A DNA stretch of 64,000 nucleotides from Novipirellula aureliae (GCF_007860185.1 NZ_SJPY01000004.1:410656-474655), one strand, 5' to 3'; positions 44,350 to 54,756 are shown, numbered from the stretch's first letter. Translations and numbers: made by a program. Notes: a model not told the origin generated them from the letters alone.

Positions 44350-45699
44350 GACTTCGTCGGGGTCAGTCTTGATCTTCGCGAAGCGTTCCCTCAGGGGAAA
44401 GGTAAATACACCAACCCCGGTTGGTCTTATGACGAAACGAACCGCTAATGCACGCTAATCGACGCTAATGAAATCATTCGAACCTGGACGCCCATGCTTG
44501 ATTAGCGTTCATTAGCGTCGATTAGCGGTTTCAAATTTTGAAACAAACACCACCAGCCTCGTTTTCATTCGTATCGATTCGTAGACGAACAAACGGTGAA
44601 GGAGGCGTTTATCCTGTCTCGCAAGAAGAAGAGGACTTCGTCGGGGTCAGTCTTGATCTTCGCGAAGCGTTCCCTCAGGGGAAAGGTAAATGTTGGTCTT
44701 ATGACGAAACGAACCGCTAATGCACGCTAATCGACGCTAATGAAATCATTCGAACCTGGACGCCCATGCTTGATTAGCGTTCATTAGCGTCGATTAGCGG
44801 TTTCAAATTTTGGAACAAACACCACCAGCCTCGTTTTCATTCGTATCGATTCGTAAACGAACAAACGGTGAAGGAGGCGTTTATCCTGTCTCGCAAGAAG
44901 AATAACATGGCTAACCAAAACTTCACCTTTACCTTTCATACCGGCTAAGCGGTGGATGCCGGGTCTGAAGCCGAGGACTTCGTCGGGGTCAGTCTTGATC
45001 TTCGCGAAGCGTTCCCTCAGGGGAAAGGTAAATGTTGGTCTTATGACGAAACGAACCGCTAATGCACGCTAATCGACGCTAATGAAATCATTCGAACCTG
45101 GACGCCCATGCTTGATTAGCGTTCATTAGCGTCGATTAGCGGTTTCAAATTTTGGAACAAACACCACCAGCCTCGTTTTCATTCGTATCGATTCGTAAAC
45201 GAACAAACGGTGAAGGGGGAGTTTATCCTGTCTCGCAAGAAGAATAACATGGCTGACCAAAACTTCACCTTTACCTTTCATACCGGCTAAGCGGTGGATG
45301 CCGGGTCTGAAGCCGAGGACTTCGTCGGGGTCAGTCTTGATCTTCGGTTTTCACTGAGGAGGACTTCGTCGGGGTCAGTCTTGATCTTCGCGAAGCGTTC
45401 CCTCAGGGGAAAGGTAAATGTTGGTCTTATGACGAAACGAACCGCTAATGCACGCTAATCGACGCTAATGAAATCATTCGAACCTGGACGCCCATGCTTG
45501 ATTAGCGTTCATTAGCGTCGATTAGCGGTTTCAAATTTTGGAACAAACACCACCAGCCTCGTTTTCATTCGTATCGATTCGTAGACGAACAAACGGTGAA
45601 GGAGGCGTTTATCCTGTCTCGCAAGAAGAATAACATGGCTGACCAAAACTTCACCTTTACCTTTCATACCGGCTAAGCGGTGGATGCCGGATCTGCGTC
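44350..45699. repeat. Tandem array with CGCTAAT hairpins
   Basis: Units begin with GACTTCGTCGGGGTCAGTCT at 44350, 44634, 44976, a short partial at 45318, and 45362 (spacing 284, 342, 342, 44). Each full unit contains an inverted repeat in which three spaced CGCTAAT words (for example 44443-44470) face three complementary ATTAGCG words (to about 44530), and ends with a GAAGGAGGCG...GCAAGAAGAA stretch. Three units also contain a 13-codon frame (MADQNFTFTFHTG or MANQ-). No gene lies in the array, and no recombination or transposase gene is nearby. Confidence 0.92.
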
Positions 45700-45743
45700 G
45701 TTTCTATAGAAAACAACTTGACCCAGCCTACATGCTTACGACA

Positions 45744-46892
45744 CTAAGATGACAAGCGACATCTTGCGTCCTTAACGGCGGCGACCACTTGATCTCGGTC
45801 GCTGCCGATGCAACTTACATGCCCCATTTTGCGGCCTGGCTTTGCATGCTGCTTGCCGTACAAGTGAAGGTTAATACCGGGAACCTCAAGTGCTCGATCC
45901 CAGGGCGGACTCGTCGTCTCATCCGGCCATAGATCACCGAGCAAGTTTGCCATCGCGGCGGCACCGCAAACCAAATCGGTGCACCCGAGCGGCAGACCAC
46001 AGACGGCTCGAACATGCTGCTGAAACTGACTGGTGTGACACGCTTCGATCGTCACGTGCCCGGAATTGTGTGGCCGCGGAGCGACTTCGTTGATAATGAC
46101 CTCGTCGCCTTTGACGAACAATTCGACACATAACAAACCAACCACACCCAACGACTCTGCCGCCGCAATCGCAATCTCTTTTGCACGCTGTTCGACTTTC
46201 TCATCGACGGCTGCGGGTAACATGGTAATGTCGAGAATGTGGTTCGCATGATCGTTCTCAAACACCGGAAACGTGCTGGTGCGTCCATCCACGGTCCGGG
46301 CAACCACTACCGATACCTCGCGATCGAAACGAACGAATTTTTCAGCGACCCATTGCGGTTGGCTCACCCAATCCACCTCCTTGGCACCCTCAATCGATTC
46401 AAGACGGTGTTGGCCTTTGCCGTCGTAGCCACTGCGGGCCGTTTTCAGAATCAAAGGCCAGCCTACTGTTTTCGATACAGCGGAAAGCGAAGCCAAATCG
46501 GTCACCTCAGCAAACGGGGCCACAGGCAATCCAGCATCTCGGAGCGTGTTCTTTTCGACCAAGCGATCTTGTGCCGTCGCCAAGACAGTTGCCGATGGAT
46601 GCGTCGGAGCATATTGCTGGCACGCAGCGATCGTTTCCGCAGGAATGTTTTCGAATTCCAACGTGATCACGTCGCATTGACCGGCGAACGCTTCGACCGC
46701 TGCCAAGTCGTTCAATTGGCCCACGACACAGGCGTGTGCGACCTGGGCTGCTGGTTCGTTGTTCGACCCGCAGAAGACGATGACGCGGTATCCCATACTC
46801 GATGCCGCATGCGCGAACATCCGGCCTAGTTGACCGCCACCGACCATACCGATGGTGCCGCCGGGAAGGATGATCTTGTTTGAAGTTTTCAT
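45744..46892 (-). CDS. purK: 5-(carboxyamino)imidazole ribonucleotide synthase
   Basis: ATP-grasp enzyme carboxylating aminoimidazole ribonucleotide to N5-CAIR in purine synthesis. GTIGMVGGGQLGRMFAHAA at the N-terminus, LEFENIP, KTARSGYDGKGQ, VAEKFVRFDREVSVV, and EVAPRPHNSGHVTIEAC are family motifs. The 382 residues fit. It starts immediately after the purE stop, so the two are co-transcribed and probably translationally coupled. Confidence 0.96.
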   Translation of the reverse strand: MKTSNKIILPGGTIGMVGGGQLGRMFAHAASSMGYRVIVFCGSNNEPAAQVAHACVVGQLNDLAAVEAFAGQCDVITLEFENIPAETIAACQQYAPTHPSATVLATAQDRLVEKNTLRDAGLPVAPFAEVTDLASLSAVSKTVGWPLILKTARSGYDGKGQHRLESIEGAKEVDWVSQPQWVAEKFVRFDREVSVVVARTVDGRTSTFPVFENDHANHILDITMLPAAVDEKVEQRAKEIAIAAAESLGVVGLLCVELFVKGDEVIINEVAPRPHNSGHVTIEACHTSQFQQHVRAVCGLPLGCTDLVCGAAAMANLLGDLWPDETTSPPWDRALEVPGINLHLYGKQHAKPGRKMGHVSCIGSDRDQVVAAVKDARCRLSS

Positions 46893-47393
46893 TTATAGTT
46901 CTGCGGATTCGATCACACTTTGAGTCTGTTTTGCAACGAAGTCGGCCAACCGCTGCGCCAATTTTGGGTCGGATAACGCCAAGATACGAGCTGCCAAAAT
47001 TGCTGCGTTCTTGGCACCCGATTTCCCGATTGACATCGTCGCGACGGGGATTCCGCCTGGCATTTGTACGATTGACAGCAGTGAGTCGAGCCCCTGCAAA
47101 GCCCGACTTTGCACTGGCACGCCAATTACGGGCAAATTCGTTTCCGAAGCAACCATTCCCGGCAAATGGGCAGCACCGCCCGCACCCGCAATGATGACTT
47201 TCAATCCACGCTCCGATGCACTGGTTGCATAATCAACCATTCGCATCGGAGTGCGATGTGCTGACACGACGTTTTTCTCGTTGGGGATTTCTAGTTCATC
47301 GAGCACCTCGGTCGCAGCGATCATGGTTTCCCAATCGCTGCGGCTTCCCATGATGACGCCCACGAGCGCATCGGTCTTTCCAAATTCATTCAT
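46893..47393 (-). CDS. purE: N5-carboxyaminoimidazole ribonucleotide mutase
   Basis: Class I PurE, which converts N5-CAIR to [69 protein letters not shown] are all visible. It abuts purK with no gap, forming a purEK operon. A strong palindrome lies upstream of its start. Confidence 0.97.
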   Translation of the reverse strand: MNEFGKTDALVGVIMGSRSDWETMIAATEVLDELEIPNEKNVVSAHRTPMRMVDYATSASERGLKVIIAGAGGAAHLPGMVASETNLPVIGVPVQSRALQGLDSLLSIVQMPGGIPVATMSIGKSGAKNAAILAARILALSDPKLAQRLADFVAKQTQSVIESAEL

Positions 47394-47430
47394 ATCGTTT
47401 TACGGTGTTAGGGGAAGATAAGTACTGGTT

Positions 47431-47463
47431 CGACCTCCCCCAAGCTTCGCTTGGGGGAGGTCG
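47431..47463. repeat. Perfect C-rich hairpin (family A) between purE and uvrD
   Basis: Arms CGACCTCCCCCAAGC and GCTTGGGGGAGGTCG around TTC, 15 base pairs with no mismatch, in the 126-base gap. Downstream (minus strand) there is no T-run, so a repeat or attenuator role is as likely as termination. Confidence 0.8.
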
Positions 47464-47519
47464 TTAAGCTGTTGACTCTGCTGAACTTAAAAACTGCACG
47501 ATCTGTTCGCGATGTTTCT

Positions 47520-49913
47520 TCAACCATCGATCAATTCCAATTCGCAGAAGGCTAGCCGGAATCGGTGTTCGCCATCGTCAAATCGTATTGTCGCCGTTCG
47601 CTTGGGGCCGCGCCCGGTAACCGAGACGATTCGGCCTTCGCCATGCTCGCCGTGTCGTACCAAATTGCCTTCGCGGTAGGCGGTAACGGGGATGCTCGAT
47701 GGACCGGACATCAAATCGGCAGCGGTCTTGAGTCCCAAGACGGCCTTCTTTTTCTTTTTCTTTTTTGCCACTAGCTCTTTGAGTTCTTCCTCGGGCAATT
47801 GACACGACTCGTCAAACGGCGGATCGGCTGTTTCCTTGACGGACGCGGCCGCCTCGGAATCGAAATCCTCGTCATCCTCTTCCTCAGGCAAATCCCACGA
47901 CTCGGGGTAATCGTCTTGCGAATCCTCGTCGAACCAATTTCGTTCGAGTTCGCTTTCGACTCGTCGCATCTCGTCGAGTGGCAACTCGTTAAAGAATGGA
48001 CTGGAAATCGCGGGCCGTGATTCGCCTCGCATCGTCCTGCTCTTACAGCATGACAATTGCAATCGCTCCTTCGCTCGCGTGATTCCGACAAACAACAAAC
48101 GCCGCTCCTCTTCAAACCCGCTATCGGTATCCTTCGATCGGGAATGTGGAAGCAAACCATCCTCGACGCCGATCACGAAGACTCGCGGAAACTCCAAACC
48201 CTTTGCCGCGTGCAACGTCATCACCGTGACTCGGTCGGTGTTGTCTTCAAACGCATCCGTATCGGCCACCAAAGCGGTTTGCTCCAAAAACAGTTCTAGC
48301 GATCCATCGTCGGGATGGTAGCGGTCAAACTCGACCCCCGCTGTGATGAACTCGTCAACATTCGCTACCGCGCTACTGTCCTGGCCATCAACCACCGTCT
48401 TTAGCAAGTGATCTTCATACCTCGTTTCCTCGACGATATAACGAATCAAGTCCTCCAACGTCGCGGTGGCCTTGATCGCCAAGCGGTCATACAGCTCGAC
48501 AAACCGTTTCACCGCTGTCGCCGATCGTTTTGCCAGACCTTCGATTTGGTCGACTTGGCGAGTCGCTTCGAGCATCGGAATGCCGTGCCGATCCGCATGG
48601 CTCCGTAAATACGCTATCGTCTTGGTTCCGATCCCTCGCGTCGGAGTGTTAATCACACGCTGCAGTGCGACGTCGTGTTTCGGATTGTTGATGAGATGTA
48701 AATAAGCGAGCAGATCCTTGATCTCTTTTCGTTGATAGAACTCGAGTCCATTAATAATTTGGTACGGCAGATTTCGCCGTCGCATCGAATGTTCGATCGA
48801 TCGCGAAAGAGCATTCATGCGGTACAGAATTGCAAAATCGCGAGGCCGAAATCCTTCAACCGCAATGGCGTTAGCAATCTCGTCTGCGATCCCGTCCGCT
48901 TCCTCGTAACCATTTTCGTAGATCCGCAGCGTGACCGCATCCCCTTCGTCATTGTGCGTGTAAAGTTCTTTGTTCTTTCGCCGGCGGTTGTGGCGAATCA
49001 ATTGATCGGCAGCGCGCAAAATGTTCGGGGTGCTACGGTAATTTTGTTCCAAGCGAACCGTTTTGACTGACGGATAATCCTTCTCGAAATCCAATATGTT
49101 ATTGATGTCCGCACCGCGCCACCCGTAAATCGATTGATCGGGGTCACCGGTAACGGACAAATTCGGATGGTTGATCGACAATCCGCGAACAATCGCATAT
49201 TGGGCCAGGTTCGTGTCTTGATACTCGTCCACCAAAATATAACGAAACCGAGTGTCAAGCTCTTGCCTGAGTTCCGGGTGCTCTTTGAGTAGCAGGGCAA
49301 CATGCAAAAGTAGATCGTCAAAATCGACGGCGTTGGCAGTCAACAATTGTTGTTGATAGACAGGATAGACTCGCGCTGCCATCGTCGGGCCCGACCGCTT
49401 GGTTGCGGCAAGCATCATTTCAGGGGTGACCAAGCGGTTCTTCGCGTTACTGATCGTCGTGGCGATCTGTTCGGGGGAAGTGTGCGAAGTCGAGATGTCG
49501 GCGGCTTCGATCGCTCGCTTCATCGCCTGCTTCGCATCGGATGAATCGTAGATAGAATAGTTTTCGGTCAATCCTACCATCGTGGCATAGCGGCGAAGCA
49601 GCTGAGCACAAAATCGATGAAACGTGCCCATCCAAACCGATTTCCCAGGTGCCAACTGCTCGACACGAGCCCGCATTTCATCGGCTGCTTTGTTGGTGAA
49701 TGTCAATGCAGCGATCTGAGACGGCGGGACGCCCTGGTTGATCATGTAGGCGATTCGATGCGTAACGACACGAGTTTTCCCAGAACCGGGGCCTGCTAAA
49801 ATCAATAACGGGCCGTCGATATGAGTTACTGCATCGGTTTGGGCCTCGGTCAAACCCTGTAGAATCACGTCCATGTCAGAACTCTCGTTTTGCATTTTCA
49901 GAAATTTAGGCAT
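47520..49913 (-). CDS. UvrD/PcrA-type DNA helicase
   Basis: A 797-residue superfamily 1 helicase: AGPGSGKTRVVTHRIAYMI (Walker A), LTFTNKAADEM, FHRFCAQLLRR, VDEYQDTNLAQY (Walker B), TGDPDQSIYGWRGAD, QNYRST, TLHAAKGLEFPRVFV and LLFVGITRAKERL. The C-terminus has an acidic region, a poly-Lys run and a Tudor-like end (GEGRIVSVTGRG), as in PcrA, which contacts RNA polymerase. Chromosomal DNA repair or replication role inferred; choosing between uvrD and pcrA by eye is not possible. Confidence 0.95.
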   Translation of the reverse strand: MPKFLKMQNESSDMDVILQGLTEAQTDAVTHIDGPLLILAGPGSGKTRVVTHRIAYMINQGVPPSQIAALTFTNKAADEMRARVEQLAPGKSVWMGTFHRFCAQLLRRYATMVGLTENYSIYDSSDAKQAMKRAIEAADISTSHTSPEQIATTISNAKNRLVTPEMMLAATKRSGPTMAARVYPVYQQQLLTANAVDFDDLLLHVALLLKEHPELRQELDTRFRYILVDEYQDTNLAQYAIVRGLSINHPNLSVTGDPDQSIYGWRGADINNILDFEKDYPSVKTVRLEQNYRSTPNILRAADQLIRHNRRRKNKELYTHNDEGDAVTLRIYENGYEEADGIADEIANAIAVEGFRPRDFAILYRMNALSRSIEHSMRRRNLPYQIINGLEFYQRKEIKDLLAYLHLINNPKHDVALQRVINTPTRGIGTKTIAYLRSHADRHGIPMLEATRQVDQIEGLAKRSATAVKRFVELYDRLAIKATATLEDLIRYIVEETRYEDHLLKTVVDGQDSSAVANVDEFITAGVEFDRYHPDDGSLELFLEQTALVADTDAFEDNTDRVTVMTLHAAKGLEFPRVFVIGVEDGLLPHSRSKDTDSGFEEERRLLFVGITRAKERLQLSCCKSRTMRGESRPAISSPFFNELPLDEMRRVESELERNWFDEDSQDDYPESWDLPEEEDDEDFDSEAAASVKETADPPFDESCQLPEEELKELVAKKKKKKKAVLGLKTAADLMSGPSSIPVTAYREGNLVRHGEHGEGRIVSVTGRGPKRTATIRFDDGEHRFRLAFCELELIDG

Positions 49914-50036
49914 GTTCGAAACAGACTTCGTCCTTTCGCTGCCCTATGATAACGAAATCCGCTAAAAACGTTAGTCACTTCAAACACGACTTTCACAGAA
50001 CATCCAAATCGACTCTTACCAGGAAAAGCAGACAAA

Positions 50037-50402
50037 ATGGGAGCTAAAAACGTGCTCGGGACCGAGTTGGAATCGTGCAGCACCGATCCGATGACCGGCT
50101 TTTATCGCGATGGCTGCTGCAATACCGGAGCTTCCGACGCAGGACTCCATGTGGTGTGTGCCCAGATGACGGCTGATTTTTTGCAGTTTTCAAAATCGCG
50201 AGGTAACGATTTGTCGACGCCCAATCCAATCTTCCAGTTCCCTGGCCTAAAACCGGGCGACCGTTGGTGCTTGTGCGCAGCACGCTGGAAAGAGGCCTAC
50301 GATGCCGAGATGGCCCCGGCAGTCGTCCTTGAGTCGACCCATATTAGTGCATTGGAATTCGCCTCGCTGGAGGAACTGCAAGAACACGCGGTTTCCAAAT
50401 GA
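50037..50402 (+). CDS. DUF2237 protein
   Basis: A 121-residue member of the DUF2237 family. Recognised from the conserved TGFYRDGCCNTGASDAGLH, VCAQMTADFLQFSKSRGNDL and GDRWCLCAARWKEAYDA. No function is known. It is convergent with the acyltransferase gene and divergent from the helicase gene. Confidence 0.9.
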   Translation: MGAKNVLGTELESCSTDPMTGFYRDGCCNTGASDAGLHVVCAQMTADFLQFSKSRGNDLSTPNPIFQFPGLKPGDRWCLCAARWKEAYDAEMAPAVVLESTHISALEFASLEELQEHAVSK

Positions 50403-50600
50403 CGAAATCCTTTGGACGGCTTCGCCATAACGTCATTCCACTCAACGAGCGGAAAGCCTCCACGGATTGGCTTGGTCCACTGATTTATCCTCAGCTCGAA
50501 ATTGCCTGCCGCTCAGAGGGCGAAGCGACAATCAACGCTGGCGAAGCGACAATCAACGCGAAACGACCTGATTCGAGGCGACAACGGACGTAGAGCAAGC

Positions 50601-51932
50601 CTATGCCGCGCGTCTTCGCTCGGACGTCTCTGATGGCGTTCGCATTGGGATCGTCGATGGAACTTCTTTGCCCGGAAACTCCCATGCCATTCCCAAACGC
50701 TCTCCAAGCCGAGTCTTCCGGACAAAGGCTTCGTAAGTCAACAAACTAACCGTCACGCTAACGGCAAACGAGATTGCTGTTTTCGCTGCTGGATTGACTT
50801 CCGGCATCATTAGCTTCAAATCGAGGTGCGTAAGCCCGAGCAGCGGATGATGGACCAAATAGACCCAGAACGAAGCGGCCGCGAGATATTGGACCGATAC
50901 CGGCAATCGATTCAACGATAAGCTGGCGGTCGATAGCCACAGCGTCATCAACCATGCCGCTGCGACCGTGATGATTGCTAACGCAACCGAAGCTGGCCAA
51001 TCGCTACCGGTCGCTAAATTGCTGAACTCCAAATGCCAACGCCCGAGTGTGACCGCGGTTGCTAAGAACATCCAACTTGCGATCCCCAAGACGCCTCGTC
51101 TTTTCCTCAGCCAATGAAAGCTTGGGTCTGTTGCCGCGATCCATAAACCGCCAGCGAAAAAACTGCCGCTGTACAACCATTTGCTCGGCACGGGCGCAAA
51201 CGCATGCTGAAATCCCCAAACGACTTCAGGGGCAACCAGCAACGTAGCACTTGCGGTCAGAAATAGGATCGCACAAACGTGCAGGGAACGGTTTCCGATC
51301 GAACGGCAAAGCGAATGCAGGTACGACGGAAACCAATCGCGATACCTTCTCCAAATTTCAACCGTGATTCCGGTCGCCACGATATACAAGAACAGGTAGA
51401 GCATGAACCACAAATGGCTCAAACCCCACAAATCGCGGTCGATTTCGCCATCAAATTTCAGGCTTTTTAGCTTCACCGCGGCGACGGTACCCTCGGCAAC
51501 CCATGCCAATACCCAGGTGTAAAGGCCGATCGGCAAGACGACGCAACTCGCAAACGCCAACGGAATCAACAACCGCTTCGCACGCGTCTTGATCAATTGC
51601 TCGCTGCCTCGCCGAGACATGGTTTGGTAGGCAAAGTAGCCTGCCAAGAGCAAAAAGATGGGCATGATAAATACTTCGATTCCCCAAAATAGGCAATCGA
51701 TTGCTGAACTTGTAAAACCGTTCGCTGCCTCCGAACGGATATCGGTGACCGACCATGCTAGACCTGGCATCGGGTGCTGCAGGTAGGGGACGCAGGCGTG
51801 CAACAACACGACGCCCAATGCGGCGAAGGCACGAAGCGCATCAAAACCGACCAAGTTTGAGCACTGCGTTGGGGCGATCGGCGTTGGGGCGATCGCCGCG
51901 GGAAACGTTTTTTGGATTGGCAAGATGTCCAT
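50601..51932 (-). CDS. Acyltransferase family 3 membrane protein
   Basis: A 443-residue integral membrane protein of the acyltransferase 3 family, with about ten hydrophobic segments. LVGFDALRAFAALGVVLLHAC near residue 27 holds the conserved Arg and His, and LYLFLYIVATG and WVYLVHHPLLGL follow. Members O-acylate surface sugars; OpgC-like succinyl transferases have this layout. Located after two genes on the same strand, 56 bases past the last. Confidence 0.85.
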   Translation of the reverse strand: MDILPIQKTFPAAIAPTPIAPTQCSNLVGFDALRAFAALGVVLLHACVPYLQHPMPGLAWSVTDIRSEAANGFTSSAIDCLFWGIEVFIMPIFLLLAGYFAYQTMSRRGSEQLIKTRAKRLLIPLAFASCVVLPIGLYTWVLAWVAEGTVAAVKLKSLKFDGEIDRDLWGLSHLWFMLYLFLYIVATGITVEIWRRYRDWFPSYLHSLCRSIGNRSLHVCAILFLTASATLLVAPEVVWGFQHAFAPVPSKWLYSGSFFAGGLWIAATDPSFHWLRKRRGVLGIASWMFLATAVTLGRWHLEFSNLATGSDWPASVALAIITVAAAWLMTLWLSTASLSLNRLPVSVQYLAAASFWVYLVHHPLLGLTHLDLKLMMPEVNPAAKTAISFAVSVTVSLLTYEAFVRKTRLGERLGMAWEFPGKEVPSTIPMRTPSETSERRRAA

Positions 51933-51987
51933 GATGCCAATTCCAATACCAAATCGTCCTCGCGGAGCGAAAGATCAATCCGGAATG

Positions 51988-52320
51988 TCAATCGCCATTC
52001 ATAATCGCTTCTTTGATCGCGGCGACGATTGCACTTCGACTCAATGCTGTCGCGGTGATTCGGTCGATATCCAAACCGAGGGCTACGCCAATTCGGATCG
52101 CCAAATCGACATCGCGAATGCCTTCATATTGATTGGTGACTTGATCATCGATATAGATCGTTTGCCGATCCGACCGGAAACCCGATTCGTAGCGGTCGGC
52201 CAGTTCTACGATCCAGTTCTCGGGGACGCGGACACTGCGGCAATGATCGAGACTCCAAATGTGGTCGCCGGTACACTGCGAGAGTAGAGCCAACGCACGA
52301 TGCCGAGCAATTTCGATCAC
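51988..52320 (-). CDS. Unknown 110-residue protein
   Basis: A small protein I cannot place. It is coupled to the pterin dehydratase gene (ATGA overlap, 52317-52320), and the C-terminal half has regular helical spacing (LAIRIGVALGLDIDRITATAL). No signal peptide or membrane segment. Confidence 0.6.
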   Translation of the reverse strand: MIEIARHRALALLSQCTGDHIWSLDHCRSVRVPENWIVELADRYESGFRSDRQTIYIDDQVTNQYEGIRDVDLAIRIGVALGLDIDRITATALSRSAIVAAIKEAIMNGD

Positions 52321-52676
52321 GTGTCAGACTCTCGAAATAGCTGGTCAATTTTCGCTGCGATAATGAAATCATTCTCGCTCAGCCCACCGATCGCATGCGT
52401 TGTCAATTCAATTGCCAGTTGCCGATAGCCTGTCAGATGCAAATCAGGATGGTGCTGCTCCGCTTCGGCTAGCTCCGCAATACGATTGATCGACTTGATC
52501 GCGGCAACGAAGTTCGAGCATTTTTTGTGAAGCACGATTGCAGACGAAGTTTCATTGATCGACCAATCGGGAATCGATGCCAAGAGGGACAAAGCTTTAT
52601 TGTGTTCAAGTACGGCAATACCGCCTTCGCAGGGAACACATTTTGAATTGCGAAGTCGTTGAGCGTTCTTGGTCAT
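52317..52676 (-). CDS. Pterin-4a-carbinolamine dehydratase
   Basis: A 119-residue PCD/DCoH-fold protein. The catalytic region EAEQHHPDLHLTGYRQLAIEL contains the expected His pair, with LTTHAIGGLSENDFIIAAKID. It recycles tetrahydropterins after aromatic amino-acid hydroxylation; in bacteria without such hydroxylases its role is unclear. It is the first gene of a set with the unknown 110-residue protein and the acyltransferase. Confidence 0.88.
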   Translation of the reverse strand: MTKNAQRLRNSKCVPCEGGIAVLEHNKALSLLASIPDWSINETSSAIVLHKKCSNFVAAIKSINRIAELAEAEQHHPDLHLTGYRQLAIELTTHAIGGLSENDFIIAAKIDQLFRESDT

Positions 52677-52812
52677 ATTACGGGATAGATAGAATGAGTC
52701 GGTTCAGAGACGGGTGCTCGAAACTTGCTGTTTACGTAAAAACAAATTCCCGCAGTTTTTGTTCCAGGTACTCTTCCCTTCTTTAGGTGAACGGCGTAGG
52801 GAACCAAAACGA

Positions 52813-54756
52813 TCAACGGATGAATTGCTTTGTCTTGAGCAGTTTGACAATCTCATCCGCACACTCATCGATCGTTTGTTTTGACGAATCAATCACCAAG
52901 TCAGGATTGGTGGGCTCATCGTAGACCGCGGTGACGCCTGGGAAATTCAACAATTCGCCTGCATCCGCTTTGGCATACTGCCCCTTCGTGTCTCTTTCGC
53001 GACAAACATCGATCGGCGTTGCGACGTGGACGACGACGAATTGTTCGTCGCCAATCAGTTGGCTAACTTTATTTCGCACCTCTTCCGAAGGTGCCACAAA
53101 GGAGGCGAGGCAAATCATTCCCGCCTGATTGATGCCATGAGCCAAGTGGGCGCTACGGCGAAGATTCTCGCTTCGATCGGCTGCCGAGAAGCCGAGATCG
53201 CGGCTGAGACCTCGACGTACGTTCTCACCATCAATCATTGCCACCGCTCTTCCTGCATCAAACAACTTCCGCTCGACGGCAAGCGCAATCGACGTCTTTC
53301 CACTACCGGTCAAACCGGTCAGTAGAACGGTAATCGCTGTTTGGCCAAACCGAGCTGCTCGCTCCTCAGAGGTGACGGCGGAAACGGCATTAGGATCGCC
53401 CGACGGATCGGCTGCCAGATCATCATCCCAAACCGAGCGAGTCTTTTCATCGCCCGACTTGTCCAAAATCATCCCGCCTGCGACGGTCGCGTTGGTTAAA
53501 CGATCGATCACGATAAACGCACCTGTTCCGCGGTTGCGACGGTATGCGTCAAAGTGCAGTGGACCACTCAGCGAGATACTGACGCGTCCGATCTCATTGA
53601 GCTCCAACTGAGGTGCTGGCTCGCGATGCAATGTGTTGACATCAACGCGGTATTTCAGTGTATCGATTGTTCCTGGCATTGTTTGGGTCGTGTGCTTAAA
53701 CAAGTAGGTCTTGCCCGGAACCATCGACCCGGCATCCATCCAAACGAGCATCGCCTCAATGTGGTCGCGACTTTTGGGCAGGTTTCCTTCACGAACAATC
53801 ATATCACCACGGCTGGCGTCAATTTCATCTTCCAACGTCAACGTGACCGCAAGCGGTGTGAACGCTTCGTCCAAATTCCCGTCATAGGTAACGATCTCTT
53901 TTACCCTCGACTTTTGCCGACTCGGCAGCACCATAATCTCTTCGCCCTTGCGAATGATGCCCGACGCGATCGTACCACAGAAACCGCGAAAGTTCAGATT
54001 AGGGCGATTGACTAATTGGACAGGCATCCGGAAATCTTGGAGGTTCCGGTCGCTGCCGATGTAGACCGTCTCCAAAAAGTTCATCAGCGTGCTGCCATCA
54101 TACCAGGGCATATTTTCACTGCGGTCAACCAAGTTGTCGCCTTTGAGTGCGCTGATTGGGATAAAATGCACGTCTGGCAAATCCAACCGCGTGGCAAAAG
54201 ATCGGTAGTCGTCACAAATTTCATTGAAACGGTCTTCGCTAAAGTCGACCAAATCCATTTTATTCACAGCAACAACCACGTGCCGAATGCCCAACAACGA
54301 CACGATAAAACTATGTCGTCTCGTCTGAGTCAAAACGCCGTGCCGAGCGTCGATAAGAATAACGGCCAAATCCGCACTACTCGCTCCGGTCGCCATGTTC
54401 CGAGTGTATTGCTCGTGACCCGGAGTGTCCGCAATGATGAATTTGCGTTTCGCCGTGCTAAAGTAACGGTAGGCGACATCGATCGTTATCCCTTGCTCTC
54501 GCTCAGCCTTGAGCCCATCGGTCAGTAGTGCAGGGTCGAAATCACCGCCAACGGTACCGACTTTTTTGGAATCGGACTCGAGCTGAGCCAATTGGTCTTC
54601 ATAAATCATCTTGCTGTCGTACAACAAACGACCAATCAGCGTGCTTTTCCCATCATCAACACTGCCGCACGTGATCAAGCGAAGCAATTGCTTGTGCTCA
54701 TGCTGCTTGAGGTAAGCGTCGATATCGGTGGCGATCAGATCAGATTTATGGGACAT
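52813..54756 (-). CDS. cysNC: Sulfate adenylyltransferase subunit 1 / adenylylsulfate kinase fusion
   Basis: A 647-residue fusion. CysN part: GTPase [17 protein letters not shown] at residues 31-47, [20 protein letters not shown] and VNKMDLVDF. CysC part: P-loop GLTGSGKTS near residue 480, [16 protein letters not shown], and FVAPSEEVR (about 554), where active kinases have FISP with a phosphorylated Ser. With CysD it makes APS and then PAPS. ATG 54756 chosen since the open frame upstream only covers a 14-bp tandem repeat. Follows cysD by about 107 bases. Confidence 0.92.
   Translation of the reverse strand: MSHKSDLIATDIDAYLKQHEHKQLLRLITCGSVDDGKSTLIGRLLYDSKMIYEDQLAQLESDSKKVGTVGGDFDPALLTDGLKAEREQGITIDVAYRYFSTAKRKFIIADTPGHEQYTRNMATGASSADLAVILIDARHGVLTQTRRHSFIVSLLGIRHVVVAVNKMDLVDFSEDRFNEICDDYRSFATRLDLPDVHFIPISALKGDNLVDRSENMPWYDGSTLMNFLETVYIGSDRNLQDFRMPVQLVNRPNLNFRGFCGTIASGIIRKGEEIMVLPSRQKSRVKEIVTYDGNLDEAFTPLAVTLTLEDEIDASRGDMIVREGNLPKSRDHIEAMLVWMDAGSMVPGKTYLFKHTTQTMPGTIDTLKYRVDVNTLHREPAPQLELNEIGRVSISLSGPLHFDAYRRNRGTGAFIVIDRLTNATVAGGMILDKSGDEKTRSVWDDDLAADPSGDPNAVSAVTSEERAARFGQTAITVLLTGLTGSGKTSIALAVERKLFDAGRAVAMIDGENVRRGLSRDLGFSAADRSENLRRSAHLAHGINQAGMICLASFVAPSEEVRNKVSQLIGDEQFVVVHVATPIDVCRERDTKGQYAKADAGELLNFPGVTAVYDEPTNPDLVIDSSKQTIDECADEIVKLLKTKQFIR

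Noticed and set aside
44350..45699. Insertion sequence or integron cassette array
   Set aside because: No transposase or integrase frame and no attC-like sites with unique cassettes; units carry no genes.
50399..50593. 64-codon frame ATGA-coupled to the DUF2237 gene
   Set aside because: Low complexity with a duplicated GEATINA stretch and no recognisable domain or conservation; likely chance.
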